Below, one piece after another: positions 1-8,333 of a stretch of 61,150 nucleotides of DNA (position 1 is its first letter; each line of letters starts with the position of its first letter). The position numbers were made by a program, and so were the translations under genes. The notes beneath the pieces are model-generated. The model did no database searches. It was not told where the DNA came from and saw only the letters and a program-made list of their open reading frames with translations. Source of the DNA: Anaerolineales bacterium (GTDB lineage: Bacteria > Chloroflexota > Anaerolineae > Anaerolineales > RBG-16-64-43); NCBI GenBank assembly GCA_016932475.1, contig JAFGCU010000082.1, positions 1 to 61,150 on the forward strand, given 5' to 3'.

Positions 1-207
1 CAGCGCTACAAGGGCCTGGGCGAAATGAACCCGCAGCAGTTGTGGGATACGACGATGGACCCGCAGACCCGGACCCTGCTGCAGGTCGCGATCGAAGACG
101 CGGCCGAGGCCGACCGGACCTTCGACATGCTGATGGGGGCGGCCGTTCCGCCGCGCCGGCGCTTCATCCAGACGCACGCCAAAGACGTGAAGAATTTGGA
201 TGTATAG
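1..207 (+). CDS. gyrB: DNA gyrase subunit B, C-terminal end (partial)
   Basis: The reading frame is open from base 1 and ends at a TAG. The 68 visible residues begin [11 protein letters not shown] and continue with DPQTRTL, the conserved end of the Toprim region and C-terminal tail of type IIA topoisomerase B subunits. GyrB supplies the ATPase and metal-binding Toprim part of DNA gyrase, which introduces negative supercoils. ParE ends in a similar way, so GyrB is preferred but not proven by this fragment. The gene starts outside the window, and a strong terminator follows 21 bases after the stop, so it ends its transcription unit. Confidence 0.9.
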   Translation, partial: QRYKGLGEMNPQQLWDTTMDPQTRTLLQVAIEDAAEADRTFDMLMGAAVPPRRRFIQTHAKDVKNLDV

Positions 208-228
208 CGCGTTGGAATCTAACAATAG

Positions 229-254
229 GAGCCCGGCGAATGCCGGGCTCTTTT
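229..254 (+). terminator. Intrinsic terminator after gyrB
   Basis: A 9-bp perfect GC-rich stem (GAGCCCGGC with GCCGGGCTC) closes a GAAT-type loop and is followed by TTTT. It lies 21 bases after the gyrB stop. Confidence 0.9.
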
Positions 255-321
255 ACTTTATGGGGGGGGCATCTTAATCGCGAAAACACGGAAGGACCCC
301 TCCGGTACTATCCGACCGCCG

Positions 322-972
322 CTACTCATCCAGATCCACCAAACCCATCTTCAGCGCCACCAGCGCCGCCTGGGTGCGATCGGAAACCCCGAGCTTCTCG
401 AACAGCGCGCTGGTGTAATTGCGAACCGTGCCCTCCGACAGGAACAGCTGGTGGGCGATATCGGCGTTGGCCAGCCCGCGCGCCAGTAGCCGCAGGATCT
501 CACGCTCCCGCTGGCTGAGATCGATCGCCGTTGGCGCAGGTTCGGATGGGGTTCCGTGTTCCACGTGGGCCAATATTTTACCCATCACCGCCGGATCGAC
601 GAAGGATTTTCCGAGAGCGGTTCCCTTGACCGCATCCAGCAGTTCATGGCGCGGCGTATCCTTCAACAAGTAGCCGGATGCCCCGCTGCGGATGGCGTCA
701 AACAGCCACTCATCTTCGTCGTACGTCGTGAGCACCAGCACCCGGGTTTCGGGATGCGCCTGCCGGATGGCGCGCGTCGCCTGAACGCCGTTGGTCCCCG
801 GCATCTTCAGGTCCATGAGCACCACGTCCGGGGGATTCTGCCGGACCTTTTCGATGGCTTCCCGGCCGTCCAGGGCAATGCCGACGACCTGGATCTCGGG
901 GTCGGTTCCGAGGATTTTCTCCAGCCCCTCGCAGATGATTTCCTGATCGTCACAAATAAGCACGCGGATCAT
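322..972 (-). CDS. NarL/LuxR-family response regulator
   Basis: This 216-residue two-domain regulator has a receiver domain (about 1-118) and a LuxR-type helix-turn-helix (about 150-210). The acidic pocket is D8/D9, the phospho-acceptor is D54 in VLMDLKMPG, the switch threonine is T82 or T83, and the conserved lysine is K104. The DNA-binding domain has the usual LSQREREILRLLARG start and a recognition helix near EGTVRNYTSALFEKLGV. Its ATG overlaps the stop of the upstream histidine kinase by 4 bases (ATGA), so the pair is translationally coupled. It probably acts on the palindrome array at 2269-2316 and the facing ABC exporter operon. That link is inferred from position and from the family's habit of binding inverted repeats. 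Confidence 0.93.
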   Translation of the reverse strand: MIRVLICDDQEIICEGLEKILGTDPEIQVVGIALDGREAIEKVRQNPPDVVLMDLKMPGTNGVQATRAIRQAHPETRVLVLTTYDEDEWLFDAIRSGASGYLLKDTPRHELLDAVKGTALGKSFVDPAVMGKILAHVEHGTPSEPAPTAIDLSQREREILRLLARGLANADIAHQLFLSEGTVRNYTSALFEKLGVSDRTQAALVALKMGLVDLDE

Positions 973-2216
973 TTTTTTATCGGTATCCTCAAATACAGCG
1001 CTGTGCCTTCATCCTTGCGGCTGATGATTTCCAATCCGCCCCCGCAGGCTTCCGCGCGCTCGCGCATGCCCAAAATGCCCAAATGATCCTGTCGATCGAC
1101 CGAATCCGGATCGAAACCGGACCCGTCGTCGCAAACGGAGAGCATCAGCTCGCCCCCGCGGACGCCGATTTCGACCCGCAGAACACCCAAACCGGCGTGG
1201 CGGACCGCGTTCCCGACGGCCTCCTGGGCGATCCGGTAGACGCTGTGTTCGACCGGCGGGGGAAGCGCAGGGATGTTTTTCTCCACATTCATTTCCAGGC
1301 GCAAGCCGGCGCGTTCGGCCGCCGTTTCGGCCAGGTTGCGTATGGCAAGCGTCAGCCCGAGGTCTTCCAGCGCGTCGGCGCGCAGGGATTTAAGCGCCCG
1401 GCGCGTGTCGGTCAATCCCTCGCGGGCAATCTGCAGGGAGCGGTCGAGCATCACGCCCAATTCGCCGCCGGGAGCGGGCAATTCGGTCTTCATCGCCTCC
1501 AAACTCACAGACAGGGCGGTGAGCGAGTGCGCCAGCGTATCGTGCAGCTCGCGAGCCAGGCGGTTGCGTTCGTGGCTGACGGCCAGCCGCTGAAGGGTGC
1601 CGGAATTGCGGCTGAGCTCGAGATTCGCCTCCAGCAGGCGGCGCCGCTGGGCGCGCTGGGTATCCATCAGGTGGCAGACGATCTGGCCCACGATCCCGAA
1701 CGAAAAAGCGCGCACCAGCGGTTGGCCCAGGATCGTCAATTGTTCCGGGTTCGGCGGCCACAGCAGCGGCAGCAGCAGGATCTCTTCCACCAGCGCGGCC
1801 AGGATCGTGAACAGCATGACGTAGCGGAAGCGGTATTGCCAGGCGATCAGGACCAGCGGAACCAGCAGAACCGGAAAAGAGAGCCAACTGCTCTGGATGA
1901 GAACCGGCAGAGTCCGGTCGGGCGCGCCGAGGTAACTCATTACGTTCGCCAGGACCGGGAAAGCGGCCGCCATCGCCAGCGCCAGCGGAAGGTATCCGCG
2001 CGCATTCCGTTCCCGCAGCCATGGGATGGACAGATAGATATACATAAATAGGTACGACAGGAAATTCAGAAATGAATAGCGGACGTAAGAATCGCGTAAA
2101 ACATCCACCTGCAAAGCCGAAAGCGCCACCAGGATGGCGAAGTAGGCCATCGCGATGATCAGGAAATACCGGAAGATAACCAGCAGGCCCGGTTCGATCC
2201 TTGTTCTTTCCGCCAT
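969..2216 (-). CDS. DesK/NarX-type sensor histidine kinase, membrane-bound
   Basis: The protein has 415 residues from the ATG at 2216. An ORF can be drawn further upstream, but that part is antisense to the ABC gene and has no protein character. About five hydrophobic segments occupy residues 10-180, with little extracytoplasmic sequence, so the kinase likely senses a membrane state or a membrane-active compound. A HisKA_3 dimerisation domain follows, with phospho-acceptor H225 in RLARELHDTLAHSL. The HATPase_c domain has an intact N-box (QEAVGNAVRHA, about 331-341) and G-box (DDGSGFD, about 363-369). It is the cognate kinase of the regulator that overlaps its 3' end. A TATTAT hexamer lies so close to the ATG that a leaderless transcript is possible. 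Confidence 0.93.
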   Translation of the reverse strand: MAERTRIEPGLLVIFRYFLIIAMAYFAILVALSALQVDVLRDSYVRYSFLNFLSYLFMYIYLSIPWLRERNARGYLPLALAMAAAFPVLANVMSYLGAPDRTLPVLIQSSWLSFPVLLVPLVLIAWQYRFRYVMLFTILAALVEEILLLPLLWPPNPEQLTILGQPLVRAFSFGIVGQIVCHLMDTQRAQRRRLLEANLELSRNSGTLQRLAVSHERNRLARELHDTLAHSLTALSVSLEAMKTELPAPGGELGVMLDRSLQIAREGLTDTRRALKSLRADALEDLGLTLAIRNLAETAAERAGLRLEMNVEKNIPALPPPVEHSVYRIAQEAVGNAVRHAGLGVLRVEIGVRGGELMLSVCDDGSGFDPDSVDRQDHLGILGMRERAEACGGGLEIISRKDEGTALYLRIPIKK

Positions 2217-2268
2217 GATTCCATAATAGCATAGAACCCCCAGCCGCTTTTTGGATTCCTGCGCGCAT

Positions 2269-2316
2269 ATGACCCGCGTCATCCGCCGCATGACAGACGT
2301 CATTCCCCCTGATGAC
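2269..2316. promoter_or_regulatory. Tandem palindromic operator array, ATGAC(N4)GTCAT
   Basis: Two perfect copies of ATGAC-N4-GTCAT lie at 2269-2282 and 2290-2303, with centres 21 bp apart, about two helical turns. A third half-site ATGAC at 2312-2316 continues the phasing, with a centre about 22 bp further on if its degenerate partner (CGTAT) is counted. The array lies between the divergent kinase gene and the ABC operon. A TATGCT -10-like hexamer at 2350-2355 has no good -35, which fits activation. The geometry suits a dimeric NarL/LuxR-type regulator, most likely the one at 322-972. This is a prediction. Confidence 0.6.
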
Positions 2317-2430
2317 CGTCCGTATCTGCCTGCGCGCGCCGCCCTGGGGTATGCTGACTTTGATTTCCACCAGCGGCATCCGAAGGCGGAGCCGCGCCAG
2401 GTTGATTTTAGCTGTGCCACGGAGGTATGC

Positions 2431-3381
2431 ATGGATTTCGCGATCGAGGCCAAGGATGTGGTCAAGCAGTTCCGCGGCGCCGAGGCGCCGGCGCTGAGAA
2501 ATTTCTCTCTGGCCATTCCGCCGGGGACGCTGTGCGGGCTGGTGGGACCGGATGGCGCCGGAAAGACGACCGCGCTTCGGATTCTGGCGACGGTCTCAAA
2601 TTCCTTCACCGGATCGGCGACCGTCGCGGGGTACGATGTGCGCCGCGATCCCGAATCGGTCCGCTCGCGGATCGGATACATGCCGCAAACTTTCAGCCTG
2701 TATCCGGATCTTACCGTTTGGGAAAATCTCTTTTTCTTCGCCGAGCTGAACGGAGTGCCGAAGGAACGCCGCCCGGAACGGATGAAAACCATGCTGGAAT
2801 TCACCGGCCTGACGCCCTTTTATGAGCGCCGCGCCGGCGACCTTTCCGGCGGGATGAAGAAAAAACTGGCGCTGGCCTGCGCGCTGGTGCACGATCCCCG
2901 GGTCCTGATCCTCGACGAACCCTCGACCGGCGTGGACCCGGTCTCGCGCCGGGAATTGTGGCGGATCCTGGCCGATGTCGTCCGGCGCGGCGTGACGGTT
3001 TTGATCAGCACGCCGTACATGGACGAGGCCGAACGCTGCCATCGGATCGGAATGTTGTATCAGGGGAGCGTGCTGCTCATCGGAACTCCACAGGAACTCA
3101 TCGGCCGGATGCCTTCCCGGTTTCTCGAGGTGAAAGCCAGCCCGCGCAAAGCCATGCGTCAAATCGTCATCCAGACCCCGGGCATTCTTTCCTGGCGGCC
3201 GGTCGGTGACCGGCTGCGGGTGGAAACAGCGGAAAACCACGGGGAGCTGGAACGCATCCGGAATCATCTCACGGATCAATTCCGCGAACAGGGAATGACC
3301 GTGGAAATCCTGGAGGAAGTCAAGCCGATGATGGAGGATCTCTTCGTCCATACCGTCGGAGCGCAGGAACGCAGATCATGA
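2431..3381 (+). CDS. ABC transporter ATP-binding protein (efflux, first of two)
   Basis: The 316-residue ATPase starts at the ATG at 2431, preceded by GGAGG at 2421-2425. The longer upstream ORF covers the operator region and is rejected. Walker A is GPDGAGKT (39-46), with Asp where most members have Asn. The Q-loop lies in YMPQTFSLY, the signature is LSGGMKKKLAL, Walker B is VLILDEPSTGVDP, and the C-terminal extension is of the DrrA/CcmA type. It energises an ABC-2 exporter with the next two genes. Adjacent paired ATPases resemble the two halves of the fused E. coli YbhF, here as separate genes. The GPDG variant is seen in the first ATPase half of such exporters, so it is probably not a defect. 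The stop overlaps the next start by 4 bases. Confidence 0.93.
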   Translation: MDFAIEAKDVVKQFRGAEAPALRNFSLAIPPGTLCGLVGPDGAGKTTALRILATVSNSFTGSATVAGYDVRRDPESVRSRIGYMPQTFSLYPDLTVWENLFFFAELNGVPKERRPERMKTMLEFTGLTPFYERRAGDLSGGMKKKLALACALVHDPRVLILDEPSTGVDPVSRRELWRILADVVRRGVTVLISTPYMDEAERCHRIGMLYQGSVLLIGTPQELIGRMPSRFLEVKASPRKAMRQIVIQTPGILSWRPVGDRLRVETAENHGELERIRNHLTDQFREQGMTVEILEEVKPMMEDLFVHTVGAQERRS

Positions 3382-4334
3382 ACGATACCGTCGACGCCCT
3401 GGAAACCGAAAAACTATCCAGGTCCTTCGGGCATTTCCAGGCTGTGCGGGAAGTTTCGTTTGCCGTACCGCGCGGAGAAATCTTCGGCCTGCTCGGCCCG
3501 AACGGCGCGGGCAAAACGACCATGATCCGGATGCTGTCGGGAATTCTGCTGCCCACCGGAGGAAACGCGCACGTCCTGGGGTACGACATCCGCCGGGAAC
3601 CGGAAGAAATAAAAAAACGCATCGGCTACATGTCTCAGCGCTTCGCGCTGTACAACGATCTCACCCCGCGCGAAAACATATCTTTCTACGCCGATATCTA
3701 CTCGGTTCCCTCCTCCGAGCGCGGAGCGCGCGTGGAGAGCCTGCTCGCGATGGCCGGTCTGGCCGGCCACCGCAACGAACTCACCCGCGGCCTTTCCGGC
3801 GGATGGCGCCAGCGCCTGGCGCTGGCCTGCGCGATCGTTCACCGGCCGCCGATGCTCTTTCTCGACGAACCGACCGCCGGCGTGGACCCGGTCTCGCGGC
3901 GCGAGTTCTGGGAGTTGATCTACGCGATGGCCGGCGAAGGCGTCAGCGTCCTGGCCACCACGCATTACATGGACGAAGCCGAATACTGCAACCGGATCGG
4001 GATGATGTACCAGGGCGGACTGATCGCGCTGGCCAGCCCGGACCGGCTCCGCCGGGATCATCCCGGCGAACTGTACCTGCTGGATTGCCCGGAACCCGAA
4101 CTGGCGGAATCGGTCCTGCGGCGGATGCCCGGCGTGATCGGGGTGTCCGTCCATGGCGCGCTGCTGCATGTGAACGCGCGGACCGCGGCGGATAAGACGC
4201 TGATCGAAGCGGAACTGGCGAAGGCCGGCGTTACCGTGCGGCGGCTGGAACAGGCGCTGCCTTCGCTGGAGGATGTGTTCATCCGGCTGGTGGAGCGGGA
4301 ACGCGAAGGGCAAAACCCGGCGGTGGAGAACTGA
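3378..4334 (+). CDS. ABC transporter ATP-binding protein (efflux, second of two)
   Basis: This 318-residue ATPase has canonical Walker A GPNGAGKT (40-47), Q-loop YMSQRFALY, signature LSGGWRQRLAL, Walker B MLFLDEPTAGVDP and a switch histidine in ATTHYMDEAE. The C-terminal region of about 80 residues is the extension typical of ABC-2 efflux ATPases. It overlaps the preceding ATPase gene by 4 bases and ends one base before the permease ATG. With its upstream partner it probably forms an ATPase heterodimer. The paralogues differ at the P-loop (Asp versus Asn), so the two nucleotide sites may be asymmetric. Substrate is unknown; drugs, lipids or antimicrobial peptides are usual for the family. Confidence 0.94.
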   Translation: MNDTVDALETEKLSRSFGHFQAVREVSFAVPRGEIFGLLGPNGAGKTTMIRMLSGILLPTGGNAHVLGYDIRREPEEIKKRIGYMSQRFALYNDLTPRENISFYADIYSVPSSERGARVESLLAMAGLAGHRNELTRGLSGGWRQRLALACAIVHRPPMLFLDEPTAGVDPVSRREFWELIYAMAGEGVSVLATTHYMDEAEYCNRIGMMYQGGLIALASPDRLRRDHPGELYLLDCPEPELAESVLRRMPGVIGVSVHGALLHVNARTAADKTLIEAELAKAGVTVRRLEQALPSLEDVFIRLVEREREGQNPAVEN

Positions 4335-4335
4335 C

Positions 4336-5469
4336 ATGAATCATTTGATCACCATTATGCGCAAAGAGGTGTTTCACATCTGGCGCGATCCGCGGACTCT
4401 CGCGCTCATCCTGCTCCTCCCGGCCATGCTGTTGATCCTTCTCGGCTACGGGATTTCCGGCGAACGCAACAAAATCCCGCTGGTGATCGCCGACCTCTCG
4501 AAGACGGATGCCAGCCGGGCATACACGCAGAAATTCCTGGTCAGCGACGATTTCGCATGGGCGTATTCGGCGCTGAGCGAGCAGGAACTCCTCGACCTGT
4601 TGGACCGCAACGAGGCGGAAGCCGCGATCCTCATTCCACCGGATTTCGGCGAATCGCTCGACGCCGGTCGCACGGCGAAAGTCCAGTTCTACCTCAACGG
4701 CTCCTCCGATCCGACCGACATGCAAACCATCCAGCTCAAATTGAACGCCATCCATCAGATGGCGGTGCAGGATCTGCTGACGGATAAACTCTCGCGCAGC
4801 CCGCTGGCTTCGAGCCTGAGCATGCCGATCGAATCCTTCTCCCGCGTTTTGTACAACCCCAACAGCGACCAGCGCTGGTTCATGATCCCCGGGCTGATCC
4901 CGATCATCCTGCAGGTTCAGGCGCTGCTCTTGACCGCGCTGGCGATCGTCCGCGAGCGCGAGCAGGGAACCATGGAGCAATTGATCGTTACGCCCGTCAA
5001 GCCGTGGGAGCTGATGCTGGGGAAGATCATCCCTTACCTGGTGGTGGGGGTCTTCAACTTGTTTGTCCTGCTGATACTCGGATATTTCCTGTTCGGGGTC
5101 GGAGTGACCGGCAGTTTCTGGATGCTGGTCGCCCTCAGCGTGGTATTCATCATCGGCTCGCTGGGGTTGGGCGTGCTGATCTCCAACCTGGCCCAGTCGC
5201 AGATGCAGGCCATCTACCTTTCCGTGTTCGTCATCCTCATCCCGGCGATCATCCTTTCCGGATTGATGTTCCCGCGGGACAACATGCCGCTCCTCACCTA
5301 TATTTACAGCATGCTTCTCCCCGTCACGCACTACCTGGAAATCGTCCGGGGGATCATGGTGCGCGGGATCGGCGCGGAATCGTTGTGGTGGACGGCGATC
5401 TTCCCGCTGATCGTGATCAGCATCGGTTACTTTGTCGCCAGCGTGCTGGCGTTCAAGAAGAGAATTTAA
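4336..5469 (+). CDS. ABC-2 type permease
   Basis: The 377-residue membrane protein starts at the ATG at 4336, after a GGAG at 4324-4327 inside the end of the ATPase gene. It has the ABC-2 layout: one N-terminal membrane segment (LALILLLPAMLLILLGYG), a large extracytoplasmic domain (about 45-190), and five or six clustered C-terminal helices. The motif EREQGTMEQLIVTPVKPWELMLGK, just after the second helix, is the hallmark coupling region of YbhR/YhhJ-type permeases. It is the only permease in the operon, so it would act as a homodimer over the two different ATPases. It exports the unknown substrate together with the fusion protein encoded next. Confidence 0.93.
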   Translation: MNHLITIMRKEVFHIWRDPRTLALILLLPAMLLILLGYGISGERNKIPLVIADLSKTDASRAYTQKFLVSDDFAWAYSALSEQELLDLLDRNEAEAAILIPPDFGESLDAGRTAKVQFYLNGSSDPTDMQTIQLKLNAIHQMAVQDLLTDKLSRSPLASSLSMPIESFSRVLYNPNSDQRWFMIPGLIPIILQVQALLLTALAIVREREQGTMEQLIVTPVKPWELMLGKIIPYLVVGVFNLFVLLILGYFLFGVGVTGSFWMLVALSVVFIIGSLGLGVLISNLAQSQMQAIYLSVFVILIPAIILSGLMFPRDNMPLLTYIYSMLLPVTHYLEIVRGIMVRGIGAESLWWTAIFPLIVISIGYFVASVLAFKKRI

Positions 5470-5479
5470 CCGATCCAAC

Positions 5480-5566
5480 CTCCCAACCCCATCCCGCCTA
5501 TCCTTGGGGGCAGGCGGGATGAGGGTTTCGCCGCCGCATCGAGCGAAAGCCGATCGGGGTTGGGAG
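5480..5566 (+). repeat. Compound inverted-repeat structure before the HlyD gene
   Basis: An outer pair of arms, CTCCCAACCCC (5480-5490) and GGGGTTGGGAG (5556-5566), encloses two more stems. One is a perfect 10-bp stem, CATCCCGCCT (5490-5499) with AGGCGGGATG (5512-5521). The other is GGTTTCGC (5524-5531) with GCGAAAGCC (5543-5551), with one bulged base. Together they could fold as a three-way junction in the 137-base gap between permease and fusion protein. AACCC at 5485-5489 can also pair with GGGTT at 5523-5527, giving an exclusive alternative. No U-tract follows, so it is not a plain terminator. It may be a dispersed repeat or an mRNA processing element. Confidence 0.55.
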
Positions 5567-5606
5567 TCTGGATCCATGCTCGTAAAAAGAATTCAAGGAG
5601 ATAGCC

Positions 5607-6965
5607 ATGAAATCCGCATTCACCGTTCGCAACGTAATCATCGGCCTGGTCGTCATCGCGCTGATCGGGGGCGCAACCTGGGGCGTTGGATCGTACTTCC
5701 AGTCCCGGAATGAAGGCGACGGCGTGTTAACCGCGTCGGGTTTTGTCGAAGCCGTAAAGATCCAAGTCTCCCCGGAGCTTTCCGGGAAGGTCGTCTCCGT
5801 CCTGGTCCAGGAAGGGTCGCAGGTCCGCCAGGGAGACGAAATGATGCGAATCGACGATTCGCTTCTGAACGCGCAGCGCGCGGTTGCCGTCGCGGGTTTG
5901 GCGCAGGCGGAAGCCGCGGCCGGGATGACCGCCGCCGCGCTGGATGCCGCCCAAACGCAGTATCAGGCCGCGCTGGATCAGGCCCTGGAACAGGAACGCG
6001 CATACCGGACGGCGAACTGGATGGAAGGCGCTCCCGACGGGTACGACCTTCCGATGTGGTATTTCAGCGCCGGTGAACGCCTGGAGGCGCTGAAGGCGGA
6101 ATTGCGGGACGCCCAGGCGGACCTGGAAGAAGTAAAGCGGGATCTGGAGGACGTGGAAAGCCAATCCACCAGCAGTGAATTTCTCAATGCGGAGCAGGAT
6201 CTTGCCCGGGCGCTCGAAGCGTATCGTGTGGCCGGAAAAGTCTTGGAGCAGACGAACGCCGCCGCTGACGGGAAGGAGCTAAAGGACGAAGCGCAACGCC
6301 AGTCCGATCAAGCCCGGGCGGATCTGAAAGAGGCGCAGGAAGCCTATACCCGCGCGCTCAGGACCGAAGGGGCGCAGAACGTCCTCGAGGCGCGGGCGCG
6401 CGTGGAAGTCGCCCAGGAGCGGGTCGATACCATCCTTGATCAAATCCGGATGCTTCAAACAGGCGAGCTCTCCCCGCAGGTGAAGGCGGCCGGGAACATC
6501 CTGGACCAGGCCAGGGCGGCGGATGATCAGGCCAAGGCGGCCGTCCAGGGGGCAATCGCCGGCCTGGCCCTGCTGGATGCCCAGATCGCCAAGGCGATCG
6601 TCACCGCGCCGGCGGACGGCGTAGTCCTGACCCGCGCGGTGGAACCCGGAAGCGTCGTCGGCGCCGGGGCGGTCGTGTTCACCATCGCCCAAATGGACCG
6701 GTTGACCATCACGGTGTACGTCCCCGAGGATCGCATCGGAGAAGTCACGATCGGCATGCCTGTTACGATCCGCGTGGATTCGTACCCCGGCGCGGCCTTC
6801 CGCGCGACGGTGACGTACCTTTCGGATTATGCGGAGTTCACGCCGCGCAACGTGCAGACCGTGGAAGGGCGGCGCTCCACCGTATATGCCGTCAAGCTTA
6901 TCCTGATCGACGGCATCGGCGACCTTAAGCCCGGCATGCCGGCGGATGTCACGTTTGAAGATTGA
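5607..6965 (+). CDS. HlyD-family membrane fusion protein
   Basis: The 452-residue protein starts at an ATG with an AAGGAG site 7 bases upstream. It has one N-terminal membrane anchor (VIIGLVVIALIGGATWGVG, about 9-28), then the first half of a biotinyl-lipoyl domain (SGFVEAVKIQVSPELSGKV). A long alpha-helical hairpin rich in Ala, Gln and Glu spans about residues 80-310, followed by the second lipoyl half (IVTAPADGVVLTRAVEPG) and a beta-barrel domain. The ABC-2 permease needs such an adaptor in YbhG-like systems. No TolC homologue lies nearby, and in a single-membrane organism the adaptor would reach the cell wall rather than an outer membrane. It is the last gene of the operon, before a strong terminator. 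Confidence 0.92.
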   Translation: MKSAFTVRNVIIGLVVIALIGGATWGVGSYFQSRNEGDGVLTASGFVEAVKIQVSPELSGKVVSVLVQEGSQVRQGDEMMRIDDSLLNAQRAVAVAGLAQAEAAAGMTAAALDAAQTQYQAALDQALEQERAYRTANWMEGAPDGYDLPMWYFSAGERLEALKAELRDAQADLEEVKRDLEDVESQSTSSEFLNAEQDLARALEAYRVAGKVLEQTNAAADGKELKDEAQRQSDQARADLKEAQEAYTRALRTEGAQNVLEARARVEVAQERVDTILDQIRMLQTGELSPQVKAAGNILDQARAADDQAKAAVQGAIAGLALLDAQIAKAIVTAPADGVVLTRAVEPGSVVGAGAVVFTIAQMDRLTITVYVPEDRIGEVTIGMPVTIRVDSYPGAAFRATVTYLSDYAEFTPRNVQTVEGRRSTVYAVKLILIDGIGDLKPGMPADVTFED

Positions 6966-6991
6966 CCATCCCGCGGCTGTGACCAGTTAAC

Positions 6992-7030
6992 AAAAACACC
7001 CTCCGGCATGCATGCCGGAGGGTGTTTTTT
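6992..7030. terminator. Bidirectional terminator, near-perfect palindrome
   Basis: A 38-base perfect palindrome centred between 7010 and 7011 (AAAAACACCC... with ...GGGTGTTTTT) gives a GC-rich stem with U-tracts on both strands. It separates the convergent HlyD gene and NhaD/ArsB-type gene and should end both operons. Confidence 0.93.
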
Positions 7031-7043
7031 ATCCGTCAATGGT

Positions 7044-8333
7044 TTATCTGGAGAAGGAAGGGAACCATAGCGCGTAAAGGATCGAAATCACGGTACAGGT
7101 GGCCAGCATCACCGGCAGGCCTCGCTTGTTCCACAATTTGGATGTGATCGGCGTGCGGGTGCGTTCCGACAGTGAGGCGACGATGATGTTGGCCATGGAC
7201 CCGATGATGGTGCCGTTCCCTCCCAAACCGGCGCCAAAGGCGAGCGCCCACCAGAGCGGGATGACATTCATGCCGTTCAGTTCCAATTGTTGAATAACGG
7301 GGATTAATCCTATCGTAATGGGAACACTGCCCACCAAAGCCGTCAGAAAAGCGACAACCCAAATGAAGACCACATCGAAGATCAGAGGCGGAATTACCTG
7401 CAACCGGCTTATTAATTCCGCCAGTAATTTCAGCACGCCTGCCGATTCCAAGCCGCCAACCATGATAAACAACGCGGTGAAAAACAGCAACACGTTCCAT
7501 TCAATGCGTTCCAGCATTTGCTTCATGGGCGGTTGAATCCAGATCATTGCCACCGATGCCGCGCTGAGGGCGATGAAGGCGGGACTGAGCCCCAGGAGTT
7601 CCTGTAAGAAGAATAACCCGATCGTTGTTCCTAAAATAACGAGTACGCGGCGAACCGTCTTGGGATCATCCAGAGCTTCTTTCGGATTAAGTTGAATTAC
7701 CGCCTCTGCATTGGTCGGCCGTCCCTCCAATTCCTTTCGAAAAAGATACCGTGTCAGGAGCAAAGCCACCAGCCAGACGATGAGGATCAGCGGCAGGGAA
7801 TGGACGAGAAAATCGTTAAAGGAAAAACCGGCAGCGGAGGCGATCAAAATATTGGGAGGATCCCCGATCAGGGTGGCCACCCCGCCGGTGTTGGCCAGGA
7901 TCGCCTCTGCCACAAGGAACGGCACCGACTGAATCCCAAGGATTTCACAGATTAGAATCGTTACGGGAGCGACCAAGACAACCGTGGTCACGTTATCCAG
8001 GAACATCGAAAGGACCGTCGTCACCAATCCGAGCAAGACAAGCAGGCGGACCGGCCTCCCCATGGAAATGCGTCCCGCCCACACGGCCAGGAATTGAAAG
8101 AAGCCGGTCGGCTCGAGTATCGCCACCAGGATCATCATCCCCAGCAGCAAACCAAGCGTGTTGAAATCCACGGCCGCTATGGCCGCCGGCTCGGAATAAA
8201 ACCCCAAAAGCCTTCCCGCGGCGACCATGAGGATCGCGCCGGCGATGGCGATGGTTGTGCGATGAAGTTTATCGGTAAAGATGACCGCCAGACAGGCGAG
8301 AAAAATGACTACCGCGATAATTTCATTCATCAT
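7044..8333 (-). CDS. Ion transporter of the ArsB/NhaD (SLC13-like IT) superfamily
   Basis: This 429-residue polytopic protein has about 11-12 hydrophobic segments. The family's duplicated core is visible: DNVTTVVLVAPVTILI with GGVATLIGDPPNILIASAAG in the first half, and GLGGNGTIIGSMANIIVASL in the second. The GDPPNI signature is shared by ArsB, NhaD and the P-protein (OCA2) group, so substrate cannot be fixed; sodium/proton or anion exchange is likely. It is the last gene of a four-gene minus-strand operon after a CBS-domain gene that overlaps its start by 4 bases. The CBS protein is therefore a probable regulatory partner. No arsenic-resistance genes are adjacent, which argues against arsenite export. 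Confidence 0.88.
   Translation of the reverse strand: MMNEIIAVVIFLACLAVIFTDKLHRTTIAIAGAILMVAAGRLLGFYSEPAAIAAVDFNTLGLLLGMMILVAILEPTGFFQFLAVWAGRISMGRPVRLLVLLGLVTTVLSMFLDNVTTVVLVAPVTILICEILGIQSVPFLVAEAILANTGGVATLIGDPPNILIASAAGFSFNDFLVHSLPLILIVWLVALLLTRYLFRKELEGRPTNAEAVIQLNPKEALDDPKTVRRVLVILGTTIGLFFLQELLGLSPAFIALSAASVAMIWIQPPMKQMLERIEWNVLLFFTALFIMVGGLESAGVLKLLAELISRLQVIPPLIFDVVFIWVVAFLTALVGSVPITIGLIPVIQQLELNGMNVIPLWWALAFGAGLGGNGTIIGSMANIIVASLSERTRTPITSKLWNKRGLPVMLATCTVISILYALWFPSFSR

Noticed and set aside
2217-2804. N-terminal 195-residue extension of the histidine kinase ORF
   Set aside because: It is antisense to the ABC ATPase gene and the operator gap; the ATG at 2216 begins a normal kinase.
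4279-5577. 432-residue ORF on the minus strand
   Set aside because: It is antisense to the ABC-2 permease, with a composition of a high-GC shadow and no family motif.
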